DNA of 64,000 nt. Origin: Bolinopsis microptera. Lineage: Eukaryota > Ctenophora > Tentaculata > Lobata > Bolinopsidae. The stretch's first letter is position 1. Every line of letters begins with the position of its first letter. The stretch spans positions 255,501 through 319,500 of the forward strand of contig NC_087072.1 in NCBI RefSeq assembly GCF_026151205.1. Direction: 5' to 3'. The notes beneath the pieces are model-generated. The model had not been told where the DNA came from, did not search any database, and saw only the letters and a program-made list of their open reading frames with translations. Below are positions 25,001 to 38,800 of this stretch, one piece after another. Both the position numbers and the translations under genes were made by a program.

Positions 25001-28000
25001 GTTATGGGACACTACTGATGCGGCTTTGTTAGGTGACAGTACTGATGCGGCGTTGTTATGGGACAGCAAGAGTGAGGAAACAAACAAAGTACTTACAGTC
25101 AGCGTATACAGAGGAGTTGAGGGAAGACATTTCGTCGATTAACTTTTGTTTGACCAAGTAAATCTTCCTCTTTTTCATGTTGTTGATCTTGTTCTTGCTC
25201 TTCTTTATAGCTTTCTTAATAACTGCCGGGGCAGCTGCTGTTATCTTCACGTTATCAATCAAATCTTTAGAGGACTGAGCTGAGGCGAGGATCTCGTGAT
25301 AGGTGGAGTTGCTTGCAGAGGTTAGCGAGCTCACTGACTCCACCTTTTCCTCTTTAGATCTGATCATATCTTCCGTTTCTTCCAACTGTAAACAAATATC
25401 TTTTTATTGAAGATGATCAATGTTTTGTTAACAGAAATTCAGTCAAAATAATGGATTGAACCAAAACAAGACTGCGATAAGAAAATTTATTTAGCATTAA
25501 GATAATATGAAACTGTAGAGCAATGAAAGAGGAATTCAATAGAGTTCTATAATGCTTCATGATGTTGTTTCCTTCTTTTACATATACTTGCTGGATTGTA
25601 AGATAAATATATAAATAGTATATAATATATATATATATATTGGATTGTGTACACCCTGTACAAATACATTTTACTATTTGTGAAAGTAAAGTAACCTTAA
25701 CAAGAAGACTAGAGTCGTAGGAGTCAGCGAGCTTGTTGTACTTGTACTTGAGAGACCCGCTCTTGACGGGCACCTCCGAGCCCCACAATCCCACGTATCT
25801 CTCTACTTGATCAGACGTGTCTAAAGCATCCCTCTGAAATTGTAGTCGGTTATAATGGACACATAATTATTTATTATTCAAATCGAATTTATATTGAAGC
25901 AAACTATCACGTTAAAATTACCTAGCAACCAGATACAATTATTGGCTAAAAAGAAAATGATATCTGTTTCTAGTACCTTGAGAAGAATAGCAGTGTTCTT
26001 CATCTCGATGAGCTGCTCGATATCCTGGCTAATTCTGCCTCCAGCTTCCTTGGCCCGGATGGTCTCCCCGATCTGTTCGGCTAGTTCGTCAATATAATCC
26101 CCCATTATCACAGTGCAACCCGTGCAGTTCTCGCACCCCTCCGACGTGATCACTGCCCATTCTCCGCAGATGTCACATTGCTGTCCCGTGTTTCCCTCCA
26201 AACATTCACACTGCCCTGTCTCCTTGTCACAGTCCGTAGAGTTGGAGCCATGTATATTACAGTCACACTCTGAAATGGCACCAAATAATTAGTAGGCAAT
26301 GTAATTGAATGGCGATATAAATTATAAAGAATATCCATCACTGAAAAACAAAGCGGCGCGCGTCTGCCGCGCGCGCGAGCGGCGAAGTGTTTGGTCGATT
26401 GCCGCCTTTTTGTATAAAATTGTAATTGACCAATCGCGCGCGCTGAACAAGTCACAAAAACCGTTTATAAATGGTTACCTGTGCAATGCCCCAATGTATT
26501 CAAGCCATAGAAATCTTCCTTGCACATATCACATTTGAAACCTTCCACCTCCTCGTGACAAACACATTGGCCAGTGGTCGTTTCACAAGCTCCTCCAATC
26601 GTTCCATTTTCATCACACTCACAGCTCGTACACCCAGTTCCTGAACAAAACGAGTCACATTAGAGGGGTCGTATTTTCAGACACATCTAATTAGTTTAAC
26701 ATTCCATAACTTAGTGTCTGGGGCTAGCTCATAGCCCCAAATTAGATCTCAGATAAAATACAAAGATTCGTGTTTCTAATCCAATCAGCGGGAGTGTGGA
26801 TTCCTTTCCAATCAGACTCTAGATTCCTGACATACCACTAGTCGAGGATTTGTACTCCACATCTCCAATAAGAACTGCATCAGAGTGGAATGACATGGAT
26901 TTCAAGTTCTTTGGCTTGTTATTGCAAAGTCCCGTGTTGGAAGTTTTGCGGTCGTAACTCTCTCCGGTCTCGAATGCACCTGAATTATCAAATTTTACAC
27001 AAAGTATTAGCTGCAATAGTAATTAGATTTGCTAAGGTGACTTGATGGCTTGGAATCCAGTAAAATGGGGCGTTTTATCCAAACAAAATGAGATCAGGGA
27101 TTGCGGAAACAAAAAGCAGAAAAAGTGATCTATTTTCCAGGATGAGTTAATGTTGAGTGTATACACCCTGACTGTAAAGGATGAGTGGGACATGCAAATG
27201 GAGTAGTGCTAGTAGCTTGTAACATGCAGGGACGGTTAAATTAACTTTGGTACATTTATTTGAACCAATGTAAAGCGTTTTACTTTTTATCAAGGTAATT
27301 TTATTTAGGTAGGTTCAGAGTATGCTCGATCAACAGTTATAACCCCGATTTACTGCGCAGGGAAACAGCCGCTAAATCGGGGTTTTACTGTTATGATATT
27401 GTGATCATTTTATCTTGATAATATATGTTGGTTTGAATAGAAATTCTTTCAGATATTGGATTTTTCGTAGAAACTAAATCACCGTGGCCGAAGAAAGCTC
27501 AAATAAGCGTTAAATATGGCACAGTGATATTATCTCTATGTACAATCAGGCACAGCGAGATTATCTGTATGTTAAATTTGTTCACAAAAGAGTAATCGGT
27601 TGAATGAGCAGCTGAGGACTCACTGTACACACTTATTGTGCCATTACACAATCTATTCATTGGATCTGGTAACGAGTCATCATATTCTGCTTCTTCTCCT
27701 ACACAATTAATACTTTTAGTAACCTTAGTAACCACAAGTAGTACTTTTAGTAACCTTAGTAACCACAAGTATTACTTTTAGTAACCTTAGTTACCACAAG
27801 TATTACTTTTAGTAACCTTAGTAACCACAAGTAGTACTTTTAGTAACCTTAGTAACCACAAGTAGCACTTTTAGTAACCTTAGTAACCGCAAGTATTACT
27901 TTTAGTAACCTTAGTAACCACAAGAAGTACTTTTTTTACTTGTCGCACGGGTAATTTGGCATCATTTCTACAGTTTCCTTTTTTCGCCGCCGCTTTAGCT

Positions 28001-31000
28001 TTTCTGTTAAAAAGCGAGAACTTAACTACCATGTAATATATTTAATTAACAGTAAATATAATATAAGTAAAGAGATCCCACCGCCAATTTACATATTTGT
28101 AAAAGTGGTATAACAAGAAGAGTTAATTTAAATCTAACCATTAATGTAGAGCATAATCTCAGAGTCAGATACAGTGATCTCCAGGGTAACCGTTTCACTT
28201 CCCTCCAGCACAGACGGGTCAAACAGTTTAGTAAACTGACAGTTGCTATCTACTCCTATCGTGTAGGACGGTGGTAGTGCATCTTCTGATATCTCTATAA
28301 ACTCTGCTGCGTCACCTGAACGTTAACTCTTAGTCCTGTGCACACTGTTTAATAAAACTCTGACAAAGCCAATGTGCAAACTTAAAAAAATACTTTTGCA
28401 ATTCAACTACGATAGTGAAGTCCCGGCCGTAGGCACGGGTTACACTAGCAGCTTATAATGAGATTTTGGCAGAATATCCAAGGTGAGCCGCCTAGACAAC
28501 TATATGCAAGTGTAGGAATTAAGCTAAACTTAAGAGACTTGTAACTAGATTCTAGCAATTAGGCTCCACTGTTTGTGTAAGAAGGAAGTAATAACCAAAC
28601 TTCACGTATATATATACTATATACCTGTCTCATCGAAGAAAGTGATGCGCTGAACACTGCCCTGTGTACGCGTGAACTTCACCTCAAGATAGCGGGTAGA
28701 ACTCTCAGGACCCGAACTGAGCTGCACCGCACACTCGCGTGACTCACACTCGGTGTCCTCAAACACACCAGCTGTGGGGTTTAAGAGGGGTTAGTAACCT
28801 TAGTAACCACAAGTTGTAACCTTAGTAACCGCACACTCGCGTGACTCGCACTCGGTGTCCTCAAACACACCAGCTGTGGATTTCAAGAGGGGTTAGTAAC
28901 CTTAGTAACCACAAGTAGTAACCTTAGTAACCGCACACTCGCGTGACTCACACTCGGTGTCCTCAAACACACCAGCTGTGGAGTTCAAGCGGGGTTAGGG
29001 CGGTTATATTATATAGTAGGTAGTATGAGGGGGGGGGGTTAGATCTCAGTAAGACTGTCCTCACTAAATTCTTAATCACCAGCAAGAGACTACACGGTGA
29101 GATCACTTTTTCAAGGCAAAAATTAAGAATTAATTTAAAGATTCACACCTAAACTAAGTTCAGATTCACACCTAAACTAAGTTCAGATTCACACCTAAAC
29201 TAAGTTCAGATTCACACCTAAACTAAGTTCAGATTCACACCTAAACTAAGTTCAGATTCACACTTAAACTAAGTTCAGATTCACACCTAAACTAAGTTCA
29301 GATTCACACCTAAACTAAGTTCAGATTCACACCTAAACTAAGTTCAGACTCACACTTAAACTAAGTTCAGATTCACACCTAAACTAAGTTCAGATTCACA
29401 CCTAAACTAATTTCTGAATGACACCTAAACTAAGTTCAGATTCACACCTAAACTAAGTTCAGATTCACACCTAAACTAAGTTCAGATTCACACCTAAACT
29501 AATTTCTGAATGACACTATGTTGCTATGGTAACTAGTAGTGTAACTATGGTAACTGAATGACACTATGTTGCGTACCGTAGCTAGCGTTCCAGTGCCCGG
29601 GCTGACATTGGTCACACTGGTCGCCTATAACGTTAGGAAGACAGTTGCACTCCCCAGTAGAGCTGTCACACTGGCTCCCTGTTACTGTGCCCCAACTGTC
29701 GCAATCACAGCGCCCACAATCCTTGTCTTGTATCGCGTCTCCATAGAAACCGTCCGCACAGTGCTCGCACTGGTCCCCCGCTGTGTCCTAGTGTTTAATT
29801 ATCACAGTCGATATATGGCAACGCCAGGTAGTTTTTATAAAAATATACGAGAAATTGTCCACTGAAAAATATTCCAAAATTTCGTGAAAAACAGCTCTCT
29901 TAAATAAAGTGGAGATTGAAATGATGTGTTTAGTGTAACCATGGTAATGATGAAGGGTGCAACTCACGAATAAGCAAAGGAGACAATCTCCGTTTGTAGT
30001 GTCGCAGTAGTCAGCTGTGATATCAGTGTTATTACTGCAGCTGGAGCACTGCTCACAACTTCCCCCCACTACAGTGGGAGCTCCATAGTAACCAGAACTA
30101 CATTCCCCGCAGTTAGATCCTTCGTACCCTTCCTGGCAGTCACACGTCAAACTTCCTCCTACAGGGGCAGAGAATCAATTAACTGTTAATTAGTAATTAG
30201 TAATTAGTTAGATCCCTCGTACCCTTCCTGGCAGTCACACGTCAAACTTCCTCCTACAGGGGCAGAGAATCAATTAACTGTTAATTAGTAATTAGTAATT
30301 AGTTAGATCCCTCGTACCCTTCCTGGCAGTCACACGTCAAACTCCCTCCTACAGGGGCAGAGGATCAATTAACTGTTAATTAGTAATTAGTAATTAGTTA
30401 GATCCCTCGTACCCTTCCTGGCAGTCACACGTTAAACTTCCTCCTACAGGGGCAGAGAATAAATTAACTGTTAATTAGTAATTAGTAATTAGTTAGACCC
30501 CTCGTACCCTTCCTGGCAGTCACACGTCAAACTTCCTCCTAGAGGGGCAGAGAATCAATTAACTGTTAATTAGTAATTAGTAATTAGTTAGACCCCTCGT
30601 ACCCTTCCTGGCAGTCACACGTCAAACTCCCTCCTACAGGGGCAGAGAATCAATTAACTGTTAATTAGTAATTAGTAATTAGTTAGACCCCTCGTACCCT
30701 TCCTGGCAGTCACACGTCAAACTCCCTCCTACAGGGGCAGAGAATAAATTAACTGTTAATTAGTAATTAGTAATTAGTTAGACCCCTCGTACCCTTCCTG
30801 GCAGTCACACGTCAAACTTCCTCCTGGAGGGGCAGAGAATCAATTAACTGTTAATTAGTAATTAGTAATTAGTTAGATCCCTCGTACCCTTCCTGGCAGT
30901 CACACGTCAAACTTCCTCCTACAGGGGCAGAGAATAAATTAACTGTTAATTAGTAATTAGTAATTAGTTAGATCCCTCGTACCCTTCCTGGCAGTCACAC

Positions 31001-34000
31001 GTCAAACTTCCTCCTAGAGGGGAAGAGATAGTCACCCCTCATTAAACACTATTAACTGTATAATGTGTATATCATACTGTACATAACAAGAACTGTGATT
31101 AGAAGTGCTAATTGTCAAGATCTGTACCAGTAAGAAGTGTTAATTGTTAAGATCTGTACCAGTAAGAAGTGTTAATTGTTAAGATCTGTACCAGTTAGAA
31201 GTGTTAATTGTTAAGATCTGTACCAGTAAGAAGTGTTAATTGTAATTAATTAGTAATTAGTAATTAGTGTTAATTGTTAAGATCTGTACCAGTAAGAAGT
31301 GTTAATTGTTAAGATCTGTACCAGTAAGAAGTGTTAATTGTTCAGATCTGTACCAGTAAGAAGTGTTAATTGTTAAGATCTGTACCAGTAAGAATTGTTA
31401 ATTGTTAAGATCTGTACCAGTAAGAAGTGTTAATTGTTAAGATCTGTACCAGTAAGAAGTGTTAATTGTTAAGATATGTACCAGTAAGAAGTGTTAATTG
31501 TTAAGATATGTACCAGTAAGAAGTGTTAATTGTTAAGATCTGTACCAGTAAGAAGTGTTAATTGTTAAGATCTGTACCAGTAAGAAGTGTTAATTGTTAA
31601 GATCTGTACCAGTAAGAAGTGTTAATTGTTAAGATATGTACCAGTAAGAAGTGTTAATTGTTAAGATCTGTACCAGTAAGAAGTGTTAATTGTTAAGATC
31701 TGTACCAGTAAGAAGTGTTAATTGTTAAGATATGTACCAGTAAGAAGTGTTAATTGTTAAGATATGTACCAGTAAGAAGTGTTAATTGTTAAGATCTGTA
31801 CCAGTAAGAAGTGTTAATTGTTAAGATATGTACCAGTAAGAAGTGTTAATTGTTAAGATCTGTACCAGTAAGAATTGTTAATTGTTAAGATCTGTACCAG
31901 TAAGAATTGTTAATTGTTAAGATCTGTACCAGTAAGAAGTGTTAATTGTTAAGATATGTACCAGTAAGAATTGTTAATTGTTAAGATCTGTACCAGTAAG
32001 AAGTGTTAATTGTTAAGATATGTACCAGTAAGAAGTGTTAATTGTTAAGATATGTACCAGTAAGAAGTGTTAATTGTTAAGATCTGTACCAGTAAGAAGT
32101 GTTAATTGTTAAGATCGGTACCAGTAATAAGTGCTGATTGTTAAGATCTGTACCAGTAATAAGTGCTAATTGTAATTAATTAGTAATTAGTAATTAGTGT
32201 TAATTGTTAAGATCTGTACCAGTAAGAGGGTCGTAGTCGCACGTTCCGAAGGAGTTTCCAGAAACAGGAAGAGGACAGGGACAGATCTGACAACTCTGCC
32301 CATCAGTTGGGTCACCATAGTAACCATCCCTACAGACCTCACACTGATCACCCTCAGTGTTATCTCTACAGTCGGAGCAGACACCAGTTTCCAGACTGCA
32401 GGTGTTACTGTGACCGTTACAATCACACGCTACACATTCCCCTAGTGGGTAGCCTTCTGACTCTACTCTGTAGTAACCTTCTGTACAAGCCTCGCACGAG
32501 GTACCTAGTGATAGAGAGGGGTTAGAAGAACCTAGTGAGAGGGGTTAGAATAACCTAGTGAGAGGGGTTAGAAGAACCTAGTGAGAGGGGTTAGAAGAAC
32601 CTAGTGAGAGGGGTTGGAAGAACCTAGTGAGAGGGGTTAGAAGAACCTAGTGAGAGGGGTTGGAAGAACCTAGTGATAGAGAGGGGTTAGAAGAACCTAG
32701 TGAGAGGGGTTAGAAGAACCTAGTGAGAGGGGTTAGAAGAACCTAGTGAGAGGGGTTAGAAGAACCTAGTGAGAGGGGTTGGAAGAACCTGGTGAGAGGG
32801 GTTAGAAGAACCTAGTGAGAGGGGTTAGAAGAACCTAGTGAGAGGGGTTGGAAGAACCTAGTGAGAGGGGTTGGAAGAACCTAGTGAGAGGGGTTAGAAG
32901 AACCTAGTGAGAGGGGTTAGAAGAACCTAGTGAGAGGGGTTAGAAGAACCTAGTGAGAGGGGTTGGAAGAATCTAGTGAGAGGGGTTAGAAGAACCTAGT
33001 GAGAGGGGTTAGAAGAACCTAGTGAGATGGGTTGGAAGAACCTAGTGAGAGGGGTTAGAAGAACCTAGTGAGAGGGGTTGGAAGAACCTAGTGATAGAGA
33101 GGGGTTAGAAGAACCTAGTGAGAGGGGTTAGAAGAACCTAGTGAGAGGGGTTAGAAGAACCTAGTGAGAGGGGTTAGAAGAACCTAGTGAGAGGGGTTGG
33201 AAGAACCTAGTGAGAGGGGTTGGAAGAACCTAGTGAGAGGGGTTAGAAGAACCTAGTGAGAGGGGTTAGAAGAACCTAGTGAGAGGGGTTGGAAGAATCT
33301 AGTGAGAGGGGTTAGAAGAACCTAGTGAGAGGGGTTAGAAGAACCTAGTGAGAGGGGTTGGAAGAACCTAGTGAGAGGGGTTAGAAGAACCTAGTGAGAG
33401 GGGTTGGAAGAACCTAGTGATAGAGAGGGGTTAGAAGAACCTAGTGAGAGGGGTTAGAAGAACCTAGTGAGAGGGGTTAGAAGAACCTAGTGAGAGGGGT
33501 TAGAAGAACCTAGTGAGAGGGGTTGGAAGAACCTGGTGAGAGGGGTTAGAAGAACCTAGTGAGAGGGGTTAGAAGAACCTAGTGAGAGGGGTTGGAAGAA
33601 CCTAGTGAGAGGGGTTGGAAGAACCTAGTGAGAGGGGTTAGAAGAATCTAGTGAGAGGGGTTAGAAGAACCTAGTGAGAGGGGTTAGAAGAACCTAGTGA
33701 GAGGGGTTGGAAGAACCTAGTGAGAGGGGTTAGAAGAACCTAGTGAGAGGGGTTGGAAGAACCTAGTGATAGAGAGGGGTTAGAAGAACCTAGTGAGAGG
33801 GGTTAGAAGAACCTAGTGAGAGGGGTTAGAAGAACCTAGTGAGAGGGGTTAGAAGAACCTAGTGAGAGGGGTTAGAAGAACCTGGTGAGAGGGGTTAGAA
33901 GAACCTAGTGAGAGGGGTTGGAAGAACCTAGTGAGAGGGGTTGGAAGAACCTAGTGAGAGGGGTTAGAAGAACCTAGTGAGAGGGGTTAGAAGAACCTAG

Positions 34001-37000
34001 TGAGAGGGGTTAGAAGAACCTAGTGAGAGGGGTTGGAAGAATCTAGTGAGAGGGGTTAGAAGAACCTAGTGAGAGGGGTTAGAAGAACCTAGTGAGAGGG
34101 GTTGGAAGAACCTAGTGAGAGGGGTTAGAAGAACCTAGTGAGAGGGGTTGGAAGAACCTAGTGATAGAGAGGGGTTAGAAGAACCTAGTGAGAGGGGTTA
34201 GAAGAACCTAGTGAGAGGGGTTAGAAGAACCTAGTGAGAGGGGTTAGAAGAACCTAGTGAGAGGGGTTGGAAGAACCTAGTGAGAGGGGTTGGAAGAACC
34301 TAGTGAGAGGGGTTAGAAGAACCTAGTGAGAGGGGTTAGAAGAACCTAGTGAGAGGGGTTGGAAGAATCTAGTGAGAGGGGTTAGAAGAACCTAGTGAGA
34401 GGGGTTAGAAGAACCTAGTGAGAGGGGTTGGAAGAACCTAGTGAGAGGGGTTAGAAGAACCTAGTGAGAGGGGTTGGAAGAACCTAGTGATAGAGAGGGG
34501 TTAGAAGAACCTAGTGAGAGGGGTTAGAAGAACCTAGTGAGAGGGGTTAGAAGAACCTAGTGAGAGGGGTTAGAAGAACCTAGTGAGAGGGGTTGGAAGA
34601 ACCTGGTGAGAGGGGTTAGAAGAACCTAGTGAGAGGGGTTAGAAGAACCTAGTGAGAGGGGTTGGAAGAACCTAGTGAGAGGGGTTAGAAGAACCTAGTG
34701 AGAGGGGTTGGAAGAACCTAGTGATAGAGAGGGGTTAGAAGAACCTAGTGAGAGGGGTTAGAAGAACCTAGTGAGAGGGGTTAGAAGAACCTAGTGAGAG
34801 GGGTTGGAAGAACCTAGTGAGAGGGGTTGGAAGAACCTAGTGAGAGGGGTTAGAAGAATCTAGTGAGAGGGGTTAGAAGAACCTAGTGAGAGGGGTTAGA
34901 AGAACCTAGTGAGAGGGGTTGGAAGAACCTAGTGAGAGGGGTTAGAAGAACCTAGTGAGAGGGGTTGGAAGAACCTAGTGATAGAGAGGGGTTAGAAGAA
35001 CCTAGTGAGAGGGGTTAGAAGAACCTAGTGAGAGGGGTTAGAAGAACCTAGTGAGAGGGGTTAGAAGAACCTAGTGAGAGGGGTTAGAAGAACCTGGTGA
35101 GAGGGGTTAGAAGAACCTAGTGAGAGGGGTTGGAAGAACCTAGTGAGAGGGGTTGGAAGAACCTAGTGAGAGGGGTTAGAAGAACCTAGTGAGAGGGGTT
35201 AGAAGAACCTAGCAACTATTTACCTGTGTAACCCTCAGGACAGAAGCACTGTTCGATATGAGAGACACGAGCTAATCCGTTGTTAGAAGGAAAGCCTGAG
35301 TCCAGAGAAATGGACATCAGACGGTAAGTGGCTAGATCATCTGTCAGGTCCCCTTTTAGACGAATACTCCTGGGAATTTTATATTATATAATATTATCGT
35401 CTTAGTGTTCTTATTGTTAGTGTTATTGAGGGGTTGTTAAATAAGAAGTTTCTAGTCAGCTACACACAGCTACTTAGTCAGCGTGTAAACTGTAAAGCTT
35501 ATAGGATTGATAAGTAGTGCACGTGACATGGTGACGGTTCTAACAGACGATCAGAGCAACACACACTACAGGGGACATCAGGTTCCTACACTACAGGGGT
35601 GTAGGAATGACACACTCAATGGAGTAGAGTTTCAGCTAATCTAATTGAACACCGGATAAGTTGAAAAGTTGAAATATCATCTCTGATAATGGGATCATCA
35701 GTGTACTGGGATCTTGTGGAGCTGGTATCCGATACCATGTTATCCGATACCATGTATAGAAAATCTATTTTTACAGCTTTATGAACTGATTAATTGTGAA
35801 AAGCAACATTACGAAGAGTAAAACACTAACTTGACATCTACTAGCGTTCTCATGATCTCCTCAATAGTAACTAGTAGTGTAACTATGGTAACTAGTGTCT
35901 AGTAGTGTAACTATGGTAACTAGAAGAGTAAAACACTAACTTGACATCTACTAGCGTTCTCATGATCTCCTCAATAGTAACTAGTAGTGTAACTATGGTA
36001 ACTAGTAGTGTAACTATGGTAACTAGAAGAGTAAAACACTAACTTGACATCTACTAGCGTTCTCATGATCTCCTCAATAGTAACTAGTAGTGTAACTATG
36101 GTAACTAGTACAGTGTAACTATGGTAACTAGTAGTGTAACTATGGTAACTAGAAGTGTAACTATGGTAACTAGAAGAGTAAAACACTAACTTGACATCTA
36201 CTAGCGTTCTCATGATCTCCTCAATAGTAACTAGTAGTGTAACTATGGTAACTAGTACAGTGTAACTATGGTAACTAGAAGAGTAAAACACTAACTTGAC
36301 ATCTACTAGCGTTCTCATGATCTCCTCAATAGTGGCCTCCCTGCCCTCCTCGTCAACTGAGAACCAGTGTCCTGTGTCCAATATCAGTGTGTACGGAGTG
36401 TAGCTGTCAGGCTCTGGTAGTGCCAGCTCCCTGAGAAATATAAGTTACTTACAACTGTGAATATGATTATGAATATGAATACATAATACATATAAATATA
36501 AATATAATTTAAAAGTGTCAGTAGAAAGCACCCACGTATAAATTCCGGTCTCTGCCCCCAGTACGTCCACTCTAGGAGCTCTGGTAGCTGCCCCTCTCCG
36601 GTTAGGGAAATATCCCAGGTTAAACTTGAACTGTCCTCCATACGAGTACATCAGATCACCTGAAATACAGTTTAATTGTTATATAGCTTAAATAAATACA
36701 GTTTAATTGTTATATAGCTTAAATAAATACAGTTTAATTGTTATATAGCTTAAATAAATACAGTTTAATTGTTATATAGCTTTAATAAATACAGTTTAAT
36801 TGTTATATAGCTTAAATAAATACAGTTTAATTGTTATATAGCTTAAATAAATACAGTTTAATTGTAATATAGCTTAAATAAATATCAGTGTACCAATGAT
36901 GGTGAAAATGTTTAACTTTTTGTGATATTTTGCATTGAAACATGTATTTTATTTGGATAAACTACTGAATTAACCTTTGTAAGGAGCAGGAGCGAGCCAG

Positions 37001-38659
37001 ACAAAGTTAGAGGTCCTCAACTGGATAGAGATGGAGCTGCTCAGTACAACTAGCTCGTATAGTCCGGGATAGGTGGTACTCTGGTGCAAGTTAGTTAATT
37101 TAAACAAGTAGTTACTACACTAGTAACCTAGTAACTACACTAGTAACCTAGTAACTACACTAGTAACCTAGTAACTACACTAGTAACCTAGTAACTACAC
37201 TAGATGGAGCTGCTCAGTACAACTAGCTCGTATAGTCCGGGATAGGTGGTACTCTGGTGCAAGTTAGTTAGTAACTACACTAGTAACCTAGTAACTACAC
37301 TAGTAACCTGGTAACTACACTAGTAACCTAGTAACTACACTAGTAACCTAGTAACTACACTAGTAACCTAGTAACTACACTAGTAACCTAGTAACTACAC
37401 TAGATGGAGCTGCTCAGTACAACTAGCTCGTACAGTCCGGGATAGGTGGTACTCTGGTGCAAGTTAGTTAATTTAAACAAGTAGTAACTAGTAGTAGTAG
37501 TAAATCTTTCAAAGTACGAAATATCTCTTTAAAAGAGCATCCTAGGCACCTTATAGATATCAAAACGCATAAAAAAGAAAACAAAAAACATCAACCATCT
37601 TCTAACTTCTTCCACTCCTCCCTATCTAAAGCTAAAAATCTAAGGTCTTCGAAATCAGTCAAATTCTTAAGTCTAATATCAAGATTTAGTAACTACAAAG
37701 TTAATTAGAAAGTGATTCACTAAAGTGAAATGTATGATAATATAGGATTATTAAACATATTTCGGAGGTGTTTATAAAACTCACCTCCTGAACGAGCGGT
37801 CGGAGAGAATTTCCACTGGTAGGTTTCTCATCACTACTGTCTATTATCAGCCACCCCTGTGTGTCTGCTTCCTCGAACTCTCTACCGATCTGAAATTAGT
37901 TGAGATGTGAGTTATGAAAGTGAAAGTGAAAGAGAAAGTGAAAGCCACCCCTGTGTGTCTGCTTCCTCGACATCTCTACGGATCTGACATTAATTGAGAT
38001 GTGTCATGTGAGTTATGACAATTTGGGTATGTTCACTACAATACATTTTCTCTTTTCATTCCATCTATGTAGGGTGAAAGTGAAAAATAAGTGAAAGTAT
38101 AGCAGTACCTTGTAGAATGCCATGTCAGCAATAGTACAGTTATCAGTGTAGTAACTACACTAGTAACCTAGTAACTACATTAGTAACCTAGTAACTACAC
38201 TAGTAACCTAGTAACTACAATAAAATAGCAGTACCTTGTAGAATGCCATGTCAGCAATAGTACAGTTATCAGTGACTCCAAAACAGAAGCATTCCTGACA
38301 TCCCTCAGTTCGGTCCTCTTGTAAGTTGTAGTGTCCGTACTCGCATTCGTCGCACAGCAACCCGGTCACAGATTCCTGAATGCGAGCTGTGTCAACCAAC
38401 TTCAAAACAGATTTAAGTTATAGTTTTATACGCTGTCATAACCTTCATATATATGTAATTAAACCGAAAAGGAATTCAGTGAAAGAGAAATTAAAATAGT
38501 GAGTGAATGTACTCACTTCACATGAAAATAGTCCAGTTACATAGTTTCAAATAAAACCGGCACTGCTAAAGTGAAAGTGAAGGTGAAAGTGAAAGTGAAA
38601 GTACTCACCTTACAAGGGCACTGTCCAGTTTCATGATTACAGATAGTTCCAATACTGAT

Positions 38660-38690
<31 letters not shown>

Positions 38691-38751
38691 AAGTACTCAT
38701 CTTACAAGGGCACTGTCCAGTTTCATGATTACAGATAGTCCCAATACTGAT

Positions 38752-38800
<49 letters not shown>

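Noticed and set aside
23830-25142. Open frames on both strands with a 9-residue repeat
   Set aside because: The 27-bp unit is a multiple of three without stops. The region lies wholly inside a laminin intron.
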